A DNA stretch of 60,000 nt, taken from assembly GCF_963678635.1 (NCBI RefSeq), contig NC_087065.1, positions 77,385,396 to 77,445,395 of the forward strand. The letters are read 5' to 3'. Origin of the DNA: Symsagittifera roscoffensis. Lineage: Eukaryota; Xenacoelomorpha; Acoela; Convolutidae. Of this stretch, positions 1 through 8,435 are shown in pieces (within the stretch, counting starts at the first letter, position 1; every line of letters starts with the position of its first letter). The position numbers and the translations under genes were made by a program. Under the pieces are notes generated by a model. The model did no database searches, had not been told where the DNA came from, and saw only the letters and a list, made by a program, of their open reading frames with translations.

Positions 1-29
1 ATCAAGCGGAGGTTCGTAGAATCAATGAA

Positions 30-699
30 TTGAATATCGAGCGCAGAAGAAAAGGCCCTCGAATTGGTCAGAACTGGTTTTATCACGAAGCTGAAGCCCG
101 TCTGAAGTCACGATTGTTTTTCGCTTTGGGAAATAAAGGCGAGAGACGTTTCGCAGATTCTTACCCGCACACGGACATTATTGTTTCTCCTTTTCGTGAA
201 TTTCACAATGCTTGTGAGACATTGTTCAAGATAGAACGTGATTATACTGTTGAACGTATCAAACTGTATAACACTATATTCATGTTGGAAAACGATACCT
301 TCTCTTCATTTTACGCTCGTCTCAGTGCTCAGATTACTTTGTGTAATTGGCCCAATGCTCAAGAGAGGGATACTTTGAAAGACCTTTTCATCGGACGAAT
401 CCGTAATGTGGATGTTCAGCAACAACTCATTAAGGCAAAAAAAGGACTTGGATGACACTTTTAAACTCGCTCTGGAATGCAAAAAAGAGGCCAGTACGTC
501 GGCTCAGTTCCAAAAACTACTCCCGCACAATCAGTTCTCCAGCACCATAAAGGTTAAACAAGAGCCTACTCTATCAATCCAGTCGTCTCGAGGAAAACGT
601 ACTTCTCCTCAGAACCAATTCAATCGACAAAACGCGCAAAGTAACAAAGGCAACAGAGCATGCTATTTCTGTGGCAATCCTTTTAATCCCGGAACATAG
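30..699 (+). pseudogene. gag-like region with broken zinc knuckle
   Basis: An open stretch from 30 to 455 shows a helical capsid-like segment (motifs such as FREFHNACETLF and FYARLSAQ). It is interrupted in a run of seven A's near 437-443, and reading continues in another frame from about 406 to 699. That second part is basic and Gln/Asn-rich and ends in the first half of a zinc knuckle (CYFCGNP). The His and last Cys of that knuckle lie in the third frame after about 690. Nucleocapsid knuckles next to a protease are typical of Ty3/gypsy gag. The ATG at 30 is probably internal, because the element starts outside the window. A programmed frameshift is possible at the A-run, but several unrelated breaks downstream make decay or sequencing error more likely. 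Confidence 0.75.
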
Positions 700-2200
700 A
701 AGGTCGTGTTCAGCTCGAGAGGTTACATGTAACCTTTGTAAAAAACGAGGTCACTTTGCCAAATGTTGTAACTCATCAAAACGGCGTGTAAATTTGGTTG
801 ACGATAATGAGGAAGTGGCAGACCCCCTCATCGATTGTAATTTTATCGACGCTGATTACGATAGTGAACCGGAGTACGGTGTGTTGCAACTAGTAAGTGC
901 TGTCAGGATTGATAGTATCGAGCTCCTAAAGTCAAACAAAGGGAAACCAAGAAGCCTTTGTATCCAATTGCGTACTGGGCAGAGTTTCTTTTACTCAACT
1001 GTAGACACAGGAAGTCCGGTTTCGTTCCTCGAAAAACGAACCTGTGACTTAATACTTCAGCGTAACCCGTCTATCCAATTTCGAGATATCACACGATACC
1101 CTATTGATACTCTGTACGTTGATTATAATAAGAAACCGATTCGTCTTCTTGGCTCAGTTAGTCTTCCGATCTCTTCTAGTGGTTGGAAAGTAGAGGAGGC
1201 TTGTTTCCTTGTCTCCGAGAATAGAACCCGAAATCTGTTGGGCTTAGATTTGCAAGATCAATTAGGTGTGGTGACTACTCAACTGAGGGCAGAACCCGTA
1301 CAGCACCTTGAAGTTAAGGATCAAGACCCGATTTCCGATTATAGGAGTTCTTTCTTTGCCAAGAAATATGCTCATGTGTTTAGTCGATTAGGAAGATCCA
1401 AGAACCACAAAATATTAACAAATTTTAAGTACCCTCTGGTACCGCGTCAAGTTAAAGGACGTAAAGTCCCGATTCATATCCAGGACAGAGTTGCTAATGA
1501 GATCAAACAGTTCGTGAAGCAGGGTCACATTGAGAAACTGGATAAATGTACGACCGATTATTTCATAGCGCCGATTGTATTGATAGCCAAGAAGAATGGC
1601 TCGATCAAACTTGCCTTAAATGCTAAGCCAATGAATGCGCAAATCTGGAAGAACAAATACCAGATGCCCAACATTCATGAGCTTATTGATTCGGCAGCTC
1701 AGATAATCACCAAGGATGTACCTGGAAAGGTTTGGTTTACCTCATTAGATTTGAAGTACGCTTTCAGTCAACTGCCCCTATCGTCAGTTACCAGTAGTCA
1801 CTGTAATTTCAATATCTTGTGTGGGGATGCTACGGGGACCTATAGGTTCAAGACTGGGTTCTATGGTTTGACAGATATGCCGACCGAGTTCCAGAAGGCG
1901 ATGAACTGTACCTTACAAGGTTTGGAGGGTGTAATTTGTTACTTGGACGATATCTTAGTGGTCACGAAGGGAGACGTTCAAGAGCATAACAACTTGGTTG
2001 AAAAAGTGATGCAGAGGCTCGATGCAGAAGGCTGGGCACTGAAGCTTAGTAAGTGTGAATTTTCGGTAAACCAGTTAACTTGGTTAGGTTACGTTATAAA
2101 TGAGGACGATTATTCTCCCAAATTTTCAAAGATTGACGCGATCCAATCACTTAAGCCCCCAAGAACTTTGAAACAGCTTCGTTCATTTATGGAGCACTAA
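671..2200 (+). CDS. pol: Retrotransposon pol: zinc knuckle, aspartic protease and reverse transcriptase
   Basis: A 509-residue open frame. It begins with a CCHC knuckle (CNLCKKRGHFAKCC, about residues 20-33). Next comes a retropepsin with the active-site triplet in VDTGSPVSF (about 111-119), then a reverse transcriptase with the LDLKYAFSQLPL block and the catalytic YLDD box in GVICYLDDILVV. The thumb/connection motif LTWLGYVINE follows. It makes cDNA from the element RNA. The frame closes at a TAA near 2199, in the middle of the conserved 'LRSF-G-LN' connection, so the stop is a frameshift and not the true end. The upstream ATG at 671 is probably not a real start, since this part would be translated as a gag-pol extension. 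Confidence 0.9.
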   Translation: MAILLIPEHRRSCSAREVTCNLCKKRGHFAKCCNSSKRRVNLVDDNEEVADPLIDCNFIDADYDSEPEYGVLQLVSAVRIDSIELLKSNKGKPRSLCIQLRTGQSFFYSTVDTGSPVSFLEKRTCDLILQRNPSIQFRDITRYPIDTLYVDYNKKPIRLLGSVSLPISSSGWKVEEACFLVSENRTRNLLGLDLQDQLGVVTTQLRAEPVQHLEVKDQDPISDYRSSFFAKKYAHVFSRLGRSKNHKILTNFKYPLVPRQVKGRKVPIHIQDRVANEIKQFVKQGHIEKLDKCTTDYFIAPIVLIAKKNGSIKLALNAKPMNAQIWKNKYQMPNIHELIDSAAQIITKDVPGKVWFTSLDLKYAFSQLPLSSVTSSHCNFNILCGDATGTYRFKTGFYGLTDMPTEFQKAMNCTLQGLEGVICYLDDILVVTKGDVQEHNNLVEKVMQRLDAEGWALKLSKCEFSVNQLTWLGYVINEDDYSPKFSKIDAIQSLKPPRTLKQLRSFMEH

Positions 2201-3238
2201 ATCATTTACAACGATTTATACCTGACTTACATACAGTCCATTTTCGGCAATCCTTTAAGGCATGCAACAAACAGTCTTTTCGGTGGGGTGAGGAACAAGA
2301 TAAAGCCTTCAAGAGTATAATCAACCTGGTGGCTAAAATCCCCAGTTTGTTCCATTATGATTCATCGAAAAATTCTCGAGTAAAATGTGACGCAAGTCAT
2401 AACGGACTAGGAGCTTGCCTTGAGCAGGAGATTGAACCGGGAGTTTGGGCTCCAACTGCGTTTGCTTCGCGTTTTCTCAATAATGCAGAAGTATAGTACA
2501 CATGAATTAGAGTTGTTGGCAATCGTTTGGGCATGTGAACACTTTCGTACGTATTTGTTGGGTAATCGTTTTCAAGTGTTGAAGGACCATAAAGCCATTA
2601 CTTCGGCATTGAGTGGAAATTATAAAAACAAGTCTTATCAGTCGCGTCTTTCGCGTTGGGCGGATCGATTGCTACCTTTTGATTTTGAAGTTATTCATGT
2701 CCCTGGGGTTACATTGGGCATTGTAGACTATTTGTCCCGCTATCCTGCTTTTTCAGCTCCAGCACCTTCGATTTATGATGAACTTTTTGTTGTTAAGTCC
2801 ATTGAGGCTTTTAATTCAGCCTTGACTTTTATAAATTCATTTAACGTGATTCATTCAGGAGACAGTTTATGTCCTTCGTCGCAAGAGGGCGTTGCTCCTC
2901 ATACTCGGAAATTTTCCTTGTCTTCGTCAAAATTTTCACCGGTAAGGGATGTCTTAAAAACATCTTGTCCTGTCAACCAATCAAATCACGTTATGCAAAT
3001 ACGCGCTTCAAATTTCTCACCGAGTGAGGGCGTTGCGTTATGCTGTTCAAGTGTTGACCAATCAGAAACGGGTATGCAAACTAATATTCGTAGACCGGTA
3101 TCGCTCGCTCCAAATCATTGTCTCCGACCTGAATTGCTAAAAAACAGTCATAACTCTTTCTTCTCATCTTTTTCTTATACAACAACTCATAGTCACATCA
3201 TGAACTCCTCGAATCCTATTCTACCACCAGATACTTAA
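2201..3238 (+). pseudogene. pol: Retrotransposon RNase H and linker, frameshifted
   Basis: After the break near 2190 the RT connection and RNase H continue in another frame to about 2490 (a KCDASHNGLGACLEQ-type block near 2390-2430). After a second shift they continue from about 2490 with STHELELLAIVWACEHF, the usual gypsy RNase H motif, and VPGVTLGIVDYLSRYP. Beyond about 2760 the protein is a low-complexity Ser/Asn-rich linker to a TAA at 3236-3238. The first RNase H Asp and the Glu of THELELLA are both present, but in different frames. About 120 bp without a clear frame (3239-3355) separates this part from the next open stretch. Confidence 0.8.
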
Positions 3239-3355
3239 CCCCAACCTACTGCCGACGACTTACATTCTACACATATTCATCCCCCTGACTCAAAACCACT
3301 ACTTAACTCGACGGCGGAACAGACTGACCTCCTCTCATTTGTCGAAAACTTTCCC

Positions 3356-3856
3356 TTGGGTTCCCCGAACTTCAGACGACCAAGCCCGCGTCCCACAACA
3401 AAATCTCGTCAGGTAGGACGAATCTCTCGCCTGGATCAGGTGCGACAGCATAATCTGACCCGGGAGCGTGCAGCGAAAACTCGTTTTGTTGCCGCTAGGA
3501 CCGTCTCCAGAAAGGAGGGACACAGCCAACTATTGGAGGCTATGAGGAGGTGCCGCTTATCGCGACCGGGGAAAATTCACACTGCTGCCAAAGTTGGCGT
3601 GTTTGCTGTTAACGGAGTTAAACTAATTTTCTCAAAGTCTAAAAAAGAAATTGTGGGTTTACCAGGCTTGTTCGACGCCAATCTTTTAGCGGAGCTCACG
3701 GTGGAAGATCGTTTCCTGGGCCCGATGAAACCGGCTATTATCAATAAGGATGTTACCAACTTCAACAAACTCGGGGCCTATATGGCTCAATTCTGGCCCA
3801 AGGCAGCCGTTGTCCATAATTGCGTGACAATTGACAACAAGTTGGCAATTTATTGA
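3356..3856 (+). CDS. Retrotransposon pol linker before integrase
   Basis: A 166-residue open frame. Its N-terminal half is very basic (many Arg and Lys), and its C-terminal half (VTIDNKLAI near the end) leads directly into the integrase zinc-binding region, which is read in a different frame after 3850. This resembles the RNase H to integrase tether of gypsy polyproteins. The ATG used here is unlikely to be a genuine start. No catalytic motif is visible. Confidence 0.6.
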   Translation: MGSPNFRRPSPRPTTKSRQVGRISRLDQVRQHNLTRERAAKTRFVAARTVSRKEGHSQLLEAMRRCRLSRPGKIHTAAKVGVFAVNGVKLIFSKSKKEIVGLPGLFDANLLAELTVEDRFLGPMKPAIINKDVTNFNKLGAYMAQFWPKAAVVHNCVTIDNKLAIY

Positions 3857-4423
3857 AGCTTTAAGGCAAGCTGTTCTCGTTCGTCTTCATCGGTCTCATC
3901 CCGGACAAGAGGCCATGATGTCAGCCTCAGAGCACATTTGGTGGCCGTTTTTAAACCGACAGATTGTCGACACCTGTGAGAAATGCCGCGAATGCAAGTT
4001 GTATGGTAAGAACCTTAAGCCTGTAAAAATTTTTCATACCGCTCAACCTTTACCTAACTTAACGGGCCAAATTAGGAATTGCAGTTAGATTTTGCTGGTC
4101 CTATTTTGGATGACAAAGGTGTGAAGATATTCCTTTTAGTAGCTAATGATCGGTTTTCGAAATTTCCTTCTGTTCTTATTACGAAAACTACTGGGGCTAA
4201 GAAGGTTACTAAATTCCTTGAATCTTACATCCGTATTCATGGCTTACCTCATTCTATCAGGACTGATCATGGCTCTGGGTTTAAAAACGATTTAGTACAA
4301 CAATTTTGTTCTAGTAGAGGTATCAAACATATCCTTTCACCCGTTGGAGACCATAGAGGTTCTGGTCTAGTTGAACGTATGATACAGACTATTAAAACGC
4401 AAATTGGGCACGGCGAAACTTGA
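3831..4423 (+). pseudogene. Retrotransposon integrase: zinc-binding domain and catalytic core, frameshifted
   Basis: The first frame (3831-4088) carries the HHCC zinc-binding domain, with the His pair in LHRSHPGQE and the Cys pair in CEKCREC. After a shift near 4080 the second frame (4079-4423) carries the rve-type catalytic core: the first Asp in LDFAGP, the second in IRTDHGSGF, and the Glu in GLVERMIQTIK. All three acidic residues of the D,D-35-E triad are therefore present. The enzyme inserts the element cDNA into host DNA. The frame breaks again near 4410, at the end of the core. Confidence 0.87.
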
Positions 4424-5321
4424 TCCTAATTTTGATAATTTTAAAGAAATACTCCATCAGATAATTGAAGACATTCGCAAGAGTAATCATTCTGTACTTA
4501 AGAAGTCGCCTTTTGAGTTGCATTTTGGACGTAAGCCAAATATTGAATGGTCACAGGCTTTTCATAATGTCGTTAATTCTGATACTTCAGCACAAAGACT
4601 CGAGCGCAACCTCTTAACGCCGGATCAAATTGCTAGCCAGGACTACAGTCGTGATCGTGCCAAGGTGGTGCCGAGAGGAAGTGCCAGCCCTCCGGTTGCC
4701 CCACGATTCAAACCCATGTTTTCTCTGGAGGGTAATATTGCTGAGAGTGAGCCTTACAAAGCGCTAACAGATCTTGCTCGGGCGGCCAATAAATGGACGC
4801 AGTATGAGAGAAACCTTCCGCCGGATGGGGGCAAACGAGTCTTTCAAGAGTTGTCGAGTCGTCACTCAGATTTGGCTCATTCGCTCAAAACAGGCCTTTC
4901 CCGCAAAACACTCTGTTTTACGGAGGATCGATCGGGTACCACGCCCCCAGGGGCTCAGGCCAGTTCCCGTCGTTTACCGACTCTACAACCCCGTCGTCTG
5001 TTAAAAACAAGTAAATTGGAAACCCTTCTTATATCCGATCCTAGCCGTGTTAGAGTAGTTAGGAAAATTATAGATCGTCAATCCGGCAAACCTCTTTTTA
5101 AGCCTGCAAAATTCAAGATTACTCACATTACCGATCACACTTATGTTACTGACAAAGGAAAAGTTTATCGAAAAAACCATGTTTGTCTTAAGCCTAACTT
5201 CCGTAATAACATTTCAGCAACTCAAAGCACATTAGGTGATCGCCTCCAAACACCAGGACCGACTTCACGCAGTGTGTGGGCAAAAGACCACTTACTCGCT
5301 TCTCTCAACCAACTCTGTTAG
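4404..5321 (+). CDS. Retrotransposon integrase C-terminal region
   Basis: A 305-residue open frame that continues the integrase from the last core helix. KSPFELHFGRKPNIEW is the conserved segment after the DDE core in gypsy integrases. A basic, Ser-rich region follows, then a small beta-rich segment near residues 215-270 (RVVRKIIDRQSGKPL and KITHITDHTYVTDKGKVYRKNH), which resembles an integrase C-terminal DNA-binding fold. I see no chromodomain. Its end overlaps the next ORF by 46 nt in a different frame. Confidence 0.75.
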   Translation: MGTAKLDPNFDNFKEILHQIIEDIRKSNHSVLKKSPFELHFGRKPNIEWSQAFHNVVNSDTSAQRLERNLLTPDQIASQDYSRDRAKVVPRGSASPPVAPRFKPMFSLEGNIAESEPYKALTDLARAANKWTQYERNLPPDGGKRVFQELSSRHSDLAHSLKTGLSRKTLCFTEDRSGTTPPGAQASSRRLPTLQPRRLLKTSKLETLLISDPSRVRVVRKIIDRQSGKPLFKPAKFKITHITDHTYVTDKGKVYRKNHVCLKPNFRNNISATQSTLGDRLQTPGPTSRSVWAKDHLLASLNQLC

Positions 5322-5953
5322 AGAAACGCCCGGATGACCCTAGCGTATCACAGCCTATGGTGGTGGATCTCACAGCTGACTCGTCTAGTGAGGGCTCGTC
5401 AGGCCAGAATACTTTGCAGGTGGTTCGCGAATCTACCCCAGTGGAGAAGCGACCAAGGCTACAGGACAATTTGCCGCCAGTCACGTTTGCTGACTTGTCT
5501 TCTACTCCGAACCAGTCTCAAATGGATACAATTGTCTCTTCCCCGCCTATCACACAGTCTGTTAATCCTACAGTAGTGAATGCCCGATCTGAGATTTCTC
5601 TACCTGCTGATGTCTCTTCCGAGGGTTTTGTTCAACCTGCACAACATGTACCTTCAGAATCATATTCGTCATATCCTTCGCTTTCTCTCCCAGCTCAGCC
5701 TGTAGTTGATGACTCGGAAGCTGTCAGGACTTCATCACGTAGCAAGAAGGCTACGCAATTCTTTGGGGATCCGTTACGGCACTCCGTTAAAATTGTGGAA
5801 GAGGATACATTATTGGGGGAGGAGGCTTGTGATTTACCCTCTCAGAGCATTTTACCGTCCTCGCATTCTCCTAGACGACCGCTTATTTGTGACCGACCAC
5901 AACTGGTTCCGCCGGAGTTGTCATTCCCCTCATTGATCAATAAAACTCAATGA
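5276..5953 (+). CDS. Retrotransposon ORF, Ser/Pro-rich with a SUMO-interaction-like motif
   Basis: A 225-residue frame between integrase and the last ORF. It is rich in Ser, Pro, Val and Gln and looks disordered. No known domain is recognised. Near the N-terminus is MVVDLTADSSSEGS, a hydrophobic V-V-x-L core followed by acidic residues and serines, the classic form of a SUMO-interacting motif. A KRPRL basic cluster (about residue 58) could be a nuclear localisation signal. The stop codon TGA (5951-5953) overlaps the next start codon in an ATGA arrangement. It may be the C-terminal tail of integrase read after another frameshift, or an independent accessory protein. Confidence 0.5.
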   Translation: MGKRPLTRFSQPTLLEKRPDDPSVSQPMVVDLTADSSSEGSSGQNTLQVVRESTPVEKRPRLQDNLPPVTFADLSSTPNQSQMDTIVSSPPITQSVNPTVVNARSEISLPADVSSEGFVQPAQHVPSESYSSYPSLSLPAQPVVDDSEAVRTSSRSKKATQFFGDPLRHSVKIVEEDTLLGEEACDLPSQSILPSSHSPRRPLICDRPQLVPPELSFPSLINKTQ

Positions 5954-6231
5954 AAATTGAATCTCCATCTAGTAAACTATCCAAATTTTATACAATTTTT
6001 ATTTTTACCACCCTGCATTTTTGGGGGATAGGGGGTGCTATCTATCTAATGCCAATCTGGGTGCAGTTTGTTGATAACAAAATTTTTGATTTCTATTTCA
6101 AAAATTTTCCCTTCCGCGGGGAATGTCATGAGGTGACCTTCGGTACCTCGCTTACTTATTGCCTTTTTGCAGCTATGCTGCTGATTTCACTGCCAGTTGT
6201 GTTCAAGGCCACCGGCTTGGCCTATGTTTAG
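5950..6231 (+). CDS. Retrotransposon 3' ORF, small two-pass membrane protein
   Basis: A 93-residue frame whose ATG overlaps the previous stop (ATGA). Two hydrophobic stretches are clear: about residues 13-33 (FYTIFIFTTLHFWGIGGAIY) and about 66-86 (SLTYCLFAAMLLISLPVVF). Between them is a short charged/aromatic loop with one Cys. It occupies the env position, but it is far too short for an envelope glycoprotein and has no visible fusion peptide or furin site. It could be the remnant of a longer membrane protein. A TGTCACG sequence typical of LTR starts begins immediately after the TAG. Confidence 0.45.
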   Translation: MKIESPSSKLSKFYTIFIFTTLHFWGIGGAIYLMPIWVQFVDNKIFDFYFKNFPFRGECHEVTFGTSLTYCLFAAMLLISLPVVFKATGLAYV

Positions 6232-6400
6232 TGTCACGCTGTGCGTGGTCACTCTGTTGTTTTGATACATCGTTTGCTAGATGTATATTTATTCTGAATC
6301 TTATTCTATGGTTCTTCTTAGTCAGAGCTTGACTAATAAATATTTAAATTGAAACCAAGAATCGAATCAACTAATTTATCAATTCATTATTACGAACAAC
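6232..6400 (+). terminator. Candidate start of 3' LTR with polyadenylation signal
   Basis: TGTCACG begins at 6232, one base after the last ORF, and many gypsy LTRs start this way. A short CACGC-TGT-GCGTG hairpin follows at once. An AATAAA lies at 6335-6340. The 5' LTR is outside the window, so the repeat cannot be confirmed, and no clean polypurine tract precedes 6232. An alternative LTR start is at 6036, after the purine-rich GGGGGATAGGGGG tract at 6023-6035. Confidence 0.3.
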
Positions 6401-8224
6401 CAAGTTTTGTCCTTTAAATCTCGACAAATGTCAGGGTTAAAGTTTTCTAAAAATTTATACACGTTCTATGTGCTGTTAAAAATTGCGGTATTAGGGTTTG
6501 TGTTGTTGGTTTGATGAAAGTTTTGGATATTGTCGTCAACCTAGTAACCAAAACAAATGTTTTTCTAATCAACTGGTTACCAAAGACAGTTTATGTAAGT
6601 CTCGGGTGGCACCCAAAGCATTTCTTAATAGACGATAAAAGTCACCTCAATTATTACGGGTCGATGAATTATCTGCAATCAATAATGAGAATTGTTGTTG
6701 AAAGGTTTGGTTTCTGGTGTTAATGAAAAAAAAGTTGACCATGCAAAAAAATTAACTTTAACTTACAATTTCCGCTTCAAACAAAATTAAAATCAGATGA
6801 CTCTTCAGTTTTTTAAGTTCATTGACACTTAAATTTGTCTATCGCCGATGTTGCATTTTTTGCCGTTTATTTATTTGATTCAACCTACTCTGTCTGCCTT
6901 AACCCTTACTCTTAATTGAGAAATATAAATGTCCTCTTTTCGATACGTTTCATTAAAAATGGCACAGCTCATTCATATATCTTCTCACGTGCTGATTTTT
7001 CTTACTAACTTGCTTCGCATTAAACTGTTGCTTTTGTGTTCACTTCTTACGATTAATTATTTGATAATAAACTTTGCAATTTTTTTAGACCTTGTTGGAA
7101 AGACAGCTTTTTGCGATAAGTTTACTGCAGAGTAAGCTCTTTTTATCGATATGTTTGCTGGATGTATGCATGAGTCGCAAAAAGATGCTTCCTTCATACA
7201 TGGTTTGCTATTTGGATGTCTTCATGACCAATTTAAGTACATGTTTGCTTGTTTTTTAATTTATAAAATGTATCATGAGTTTTCGTACAAGTTTTGATGT
7301 TTTTACAGATTCGCATGGCCTTGATCTCTGATTTTATTTGTAGTATTTTAACTTGTTTTCATTTCTATCAAGCCGACAACATTTGAAAAATTGGTAGCCC
7401 CGTTTCAAAAAATTTTCAATGAAACTTAAAAACCCCTAGTGCTGGCGCAGCTAGCGACTGTATGTATGTATGGGTCGCTAATCGATGCATCCATAGTACG
7501 TGGCTTTCTATTTTAGTATTGTCACGAATCATAAGAACCTTGTGTCCAGCTAGAAGTTTTTTTGCGATCTTGCAAAATTATGTTTAACCTGAATTATGGT
7601 TATCTTGCAAGAATCTTGCAAGATCATGATAAGATATACATATATCTTGTCAAAAACTTGCAACATTACCATTGGCTATCGACTAGGGGATTCACTTATA
7701 ATTAGGATTAGAAAATCACGCTTTCTACTGAGCTCAAAAAATACAAGTGGAAAACAAAACCTCTAGCATTTTCGATTTTTTTTCTGATCAACTGCATGTT
7801 TCATTAGATTTTAGATTTATGCCTTCTTAGCTTTTTGCAAGGGCATTTTTTCCAGTTCTAAAAAGGAGTTTTCCAAATTTTTTCTATATGTGGCAAAATT
7901 TCCACATATGCTAGTCATACAACTTCCATATATGAAAAAAAAGCTAGCCATACAATTCTCATTTGTGCCCATACCATTCCGATATATGAAAAAATGCTAG
8001 TCATTGAAATTTCATACACTTTTTCAAAGGGAATCTATGGATAAATATTTCAGTGCGAAAAAATAAACGCTTGCTTAAAATTTTGTGAAATTCATTAGTT
8101 AAAACGCGATTGAACAAATGAGCATGCTGCTTCTAATAGTTTTGGTCACTTATTTTCTTCAGGTACAAATATTTGTTTTAGGGACCCAACTATCATAAAT
8201 GTAGCCTTAACTCAGCGTGTGTCC
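6400..8224. other. Gene-poor AT-rich interval
   Basis: No convincing exon is seen. Weak structures only: a diverged direct duplication (about 7158-7240 and 7455-7540, both with a GTATG...GGGTCGC/GAGTCGC...CATACATGG/GTACGTGG layout), a 12-bp palindrome ATCTTGCAAGAT inside a doubled ATCTTGCAAGA near 7604-7626, and a degenerate CATATATG/GCTAGTCATACAA repeat at 7900-8010. Confidence 0.5.
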
Positions 8225-8435
8225 TTAGCCTTTGCCGCCCCAGCTGCCTTGCACTCTTCCACTTCCTTTCCTCTTATTCGGACTTTGAGAGCTTTTGAAG
8301 AATTTATTGATCGGTGGCTGTGACGGAGATAAAGTCGAACTGACACATTCATCATCTTTCTTGGCAACTTTTGTATAGCGTTCGATATACTTGTGAATAT
8401 CGAACTTCCTTTTACAACCTTCGAAGCTCATCCAC
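8225..8435 (-). CDS. Photolyase terminal exon with PIP box
   Basis: On the minus strand a pyrimidine-rich acceptor (GACTTTCTGTTTTAG) ends at 8436. The exon completes the split Arg codon and encodes WMSFEGCKRKFDIHKYIERY, which closes the FAD-binding domain. It then adds a hydrophilic tail with QPPINKFF followed by basic residues, ending in SWGGKG and TAA at 8225-8227. The exon is easily missed because it is 2.3 kb from the main exon. Confidence 0.9.

Larger units (their letters stand above)
1..6231 (+). mobile_element. Ty3/gypsy-type LTR retrotransposon, 5' end outside the window
   Basis: Along the plus strand one can read gag-like sequence, zinc knuckles, an aspartic protease, reverse transcriptase, RNase H, integrase and then two extra ORFs. 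This gag-PR-RT-RH-IN order is that of Ty3/gypsy elements (Metaviridae). The 5' LTR, primer-binding site and start of gag lie to the left of the window. The reading frame changes near 430, 690, 2190, 2490, 3850, 4080 and 4410, so the copy as given cannot make one continuous polyprotein. Stop codons inside the domains are otherwise few, which suggests either a fairly young dead copy or base-calling indels in homopolymers. The RT active site is YLDD. The two 3' ORFs sit where env lies in env-bearing gypsy elements, but I see no recognisable envelope protein. Confidence 0.93.

Noticed and set aside
430-700. Programmed frameshift between gag and pol
   Set aside because: Possible at the A-run, but similar breaks occur inside RT/RNase H and integrase, where programming makes no sense.
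6023-6040. Polypurine tract and LTR start at 6036
   Set aside because: The tract is interrupted by a T and lies inside the membrane-protein frame. Kept only as an alternative to 6232.
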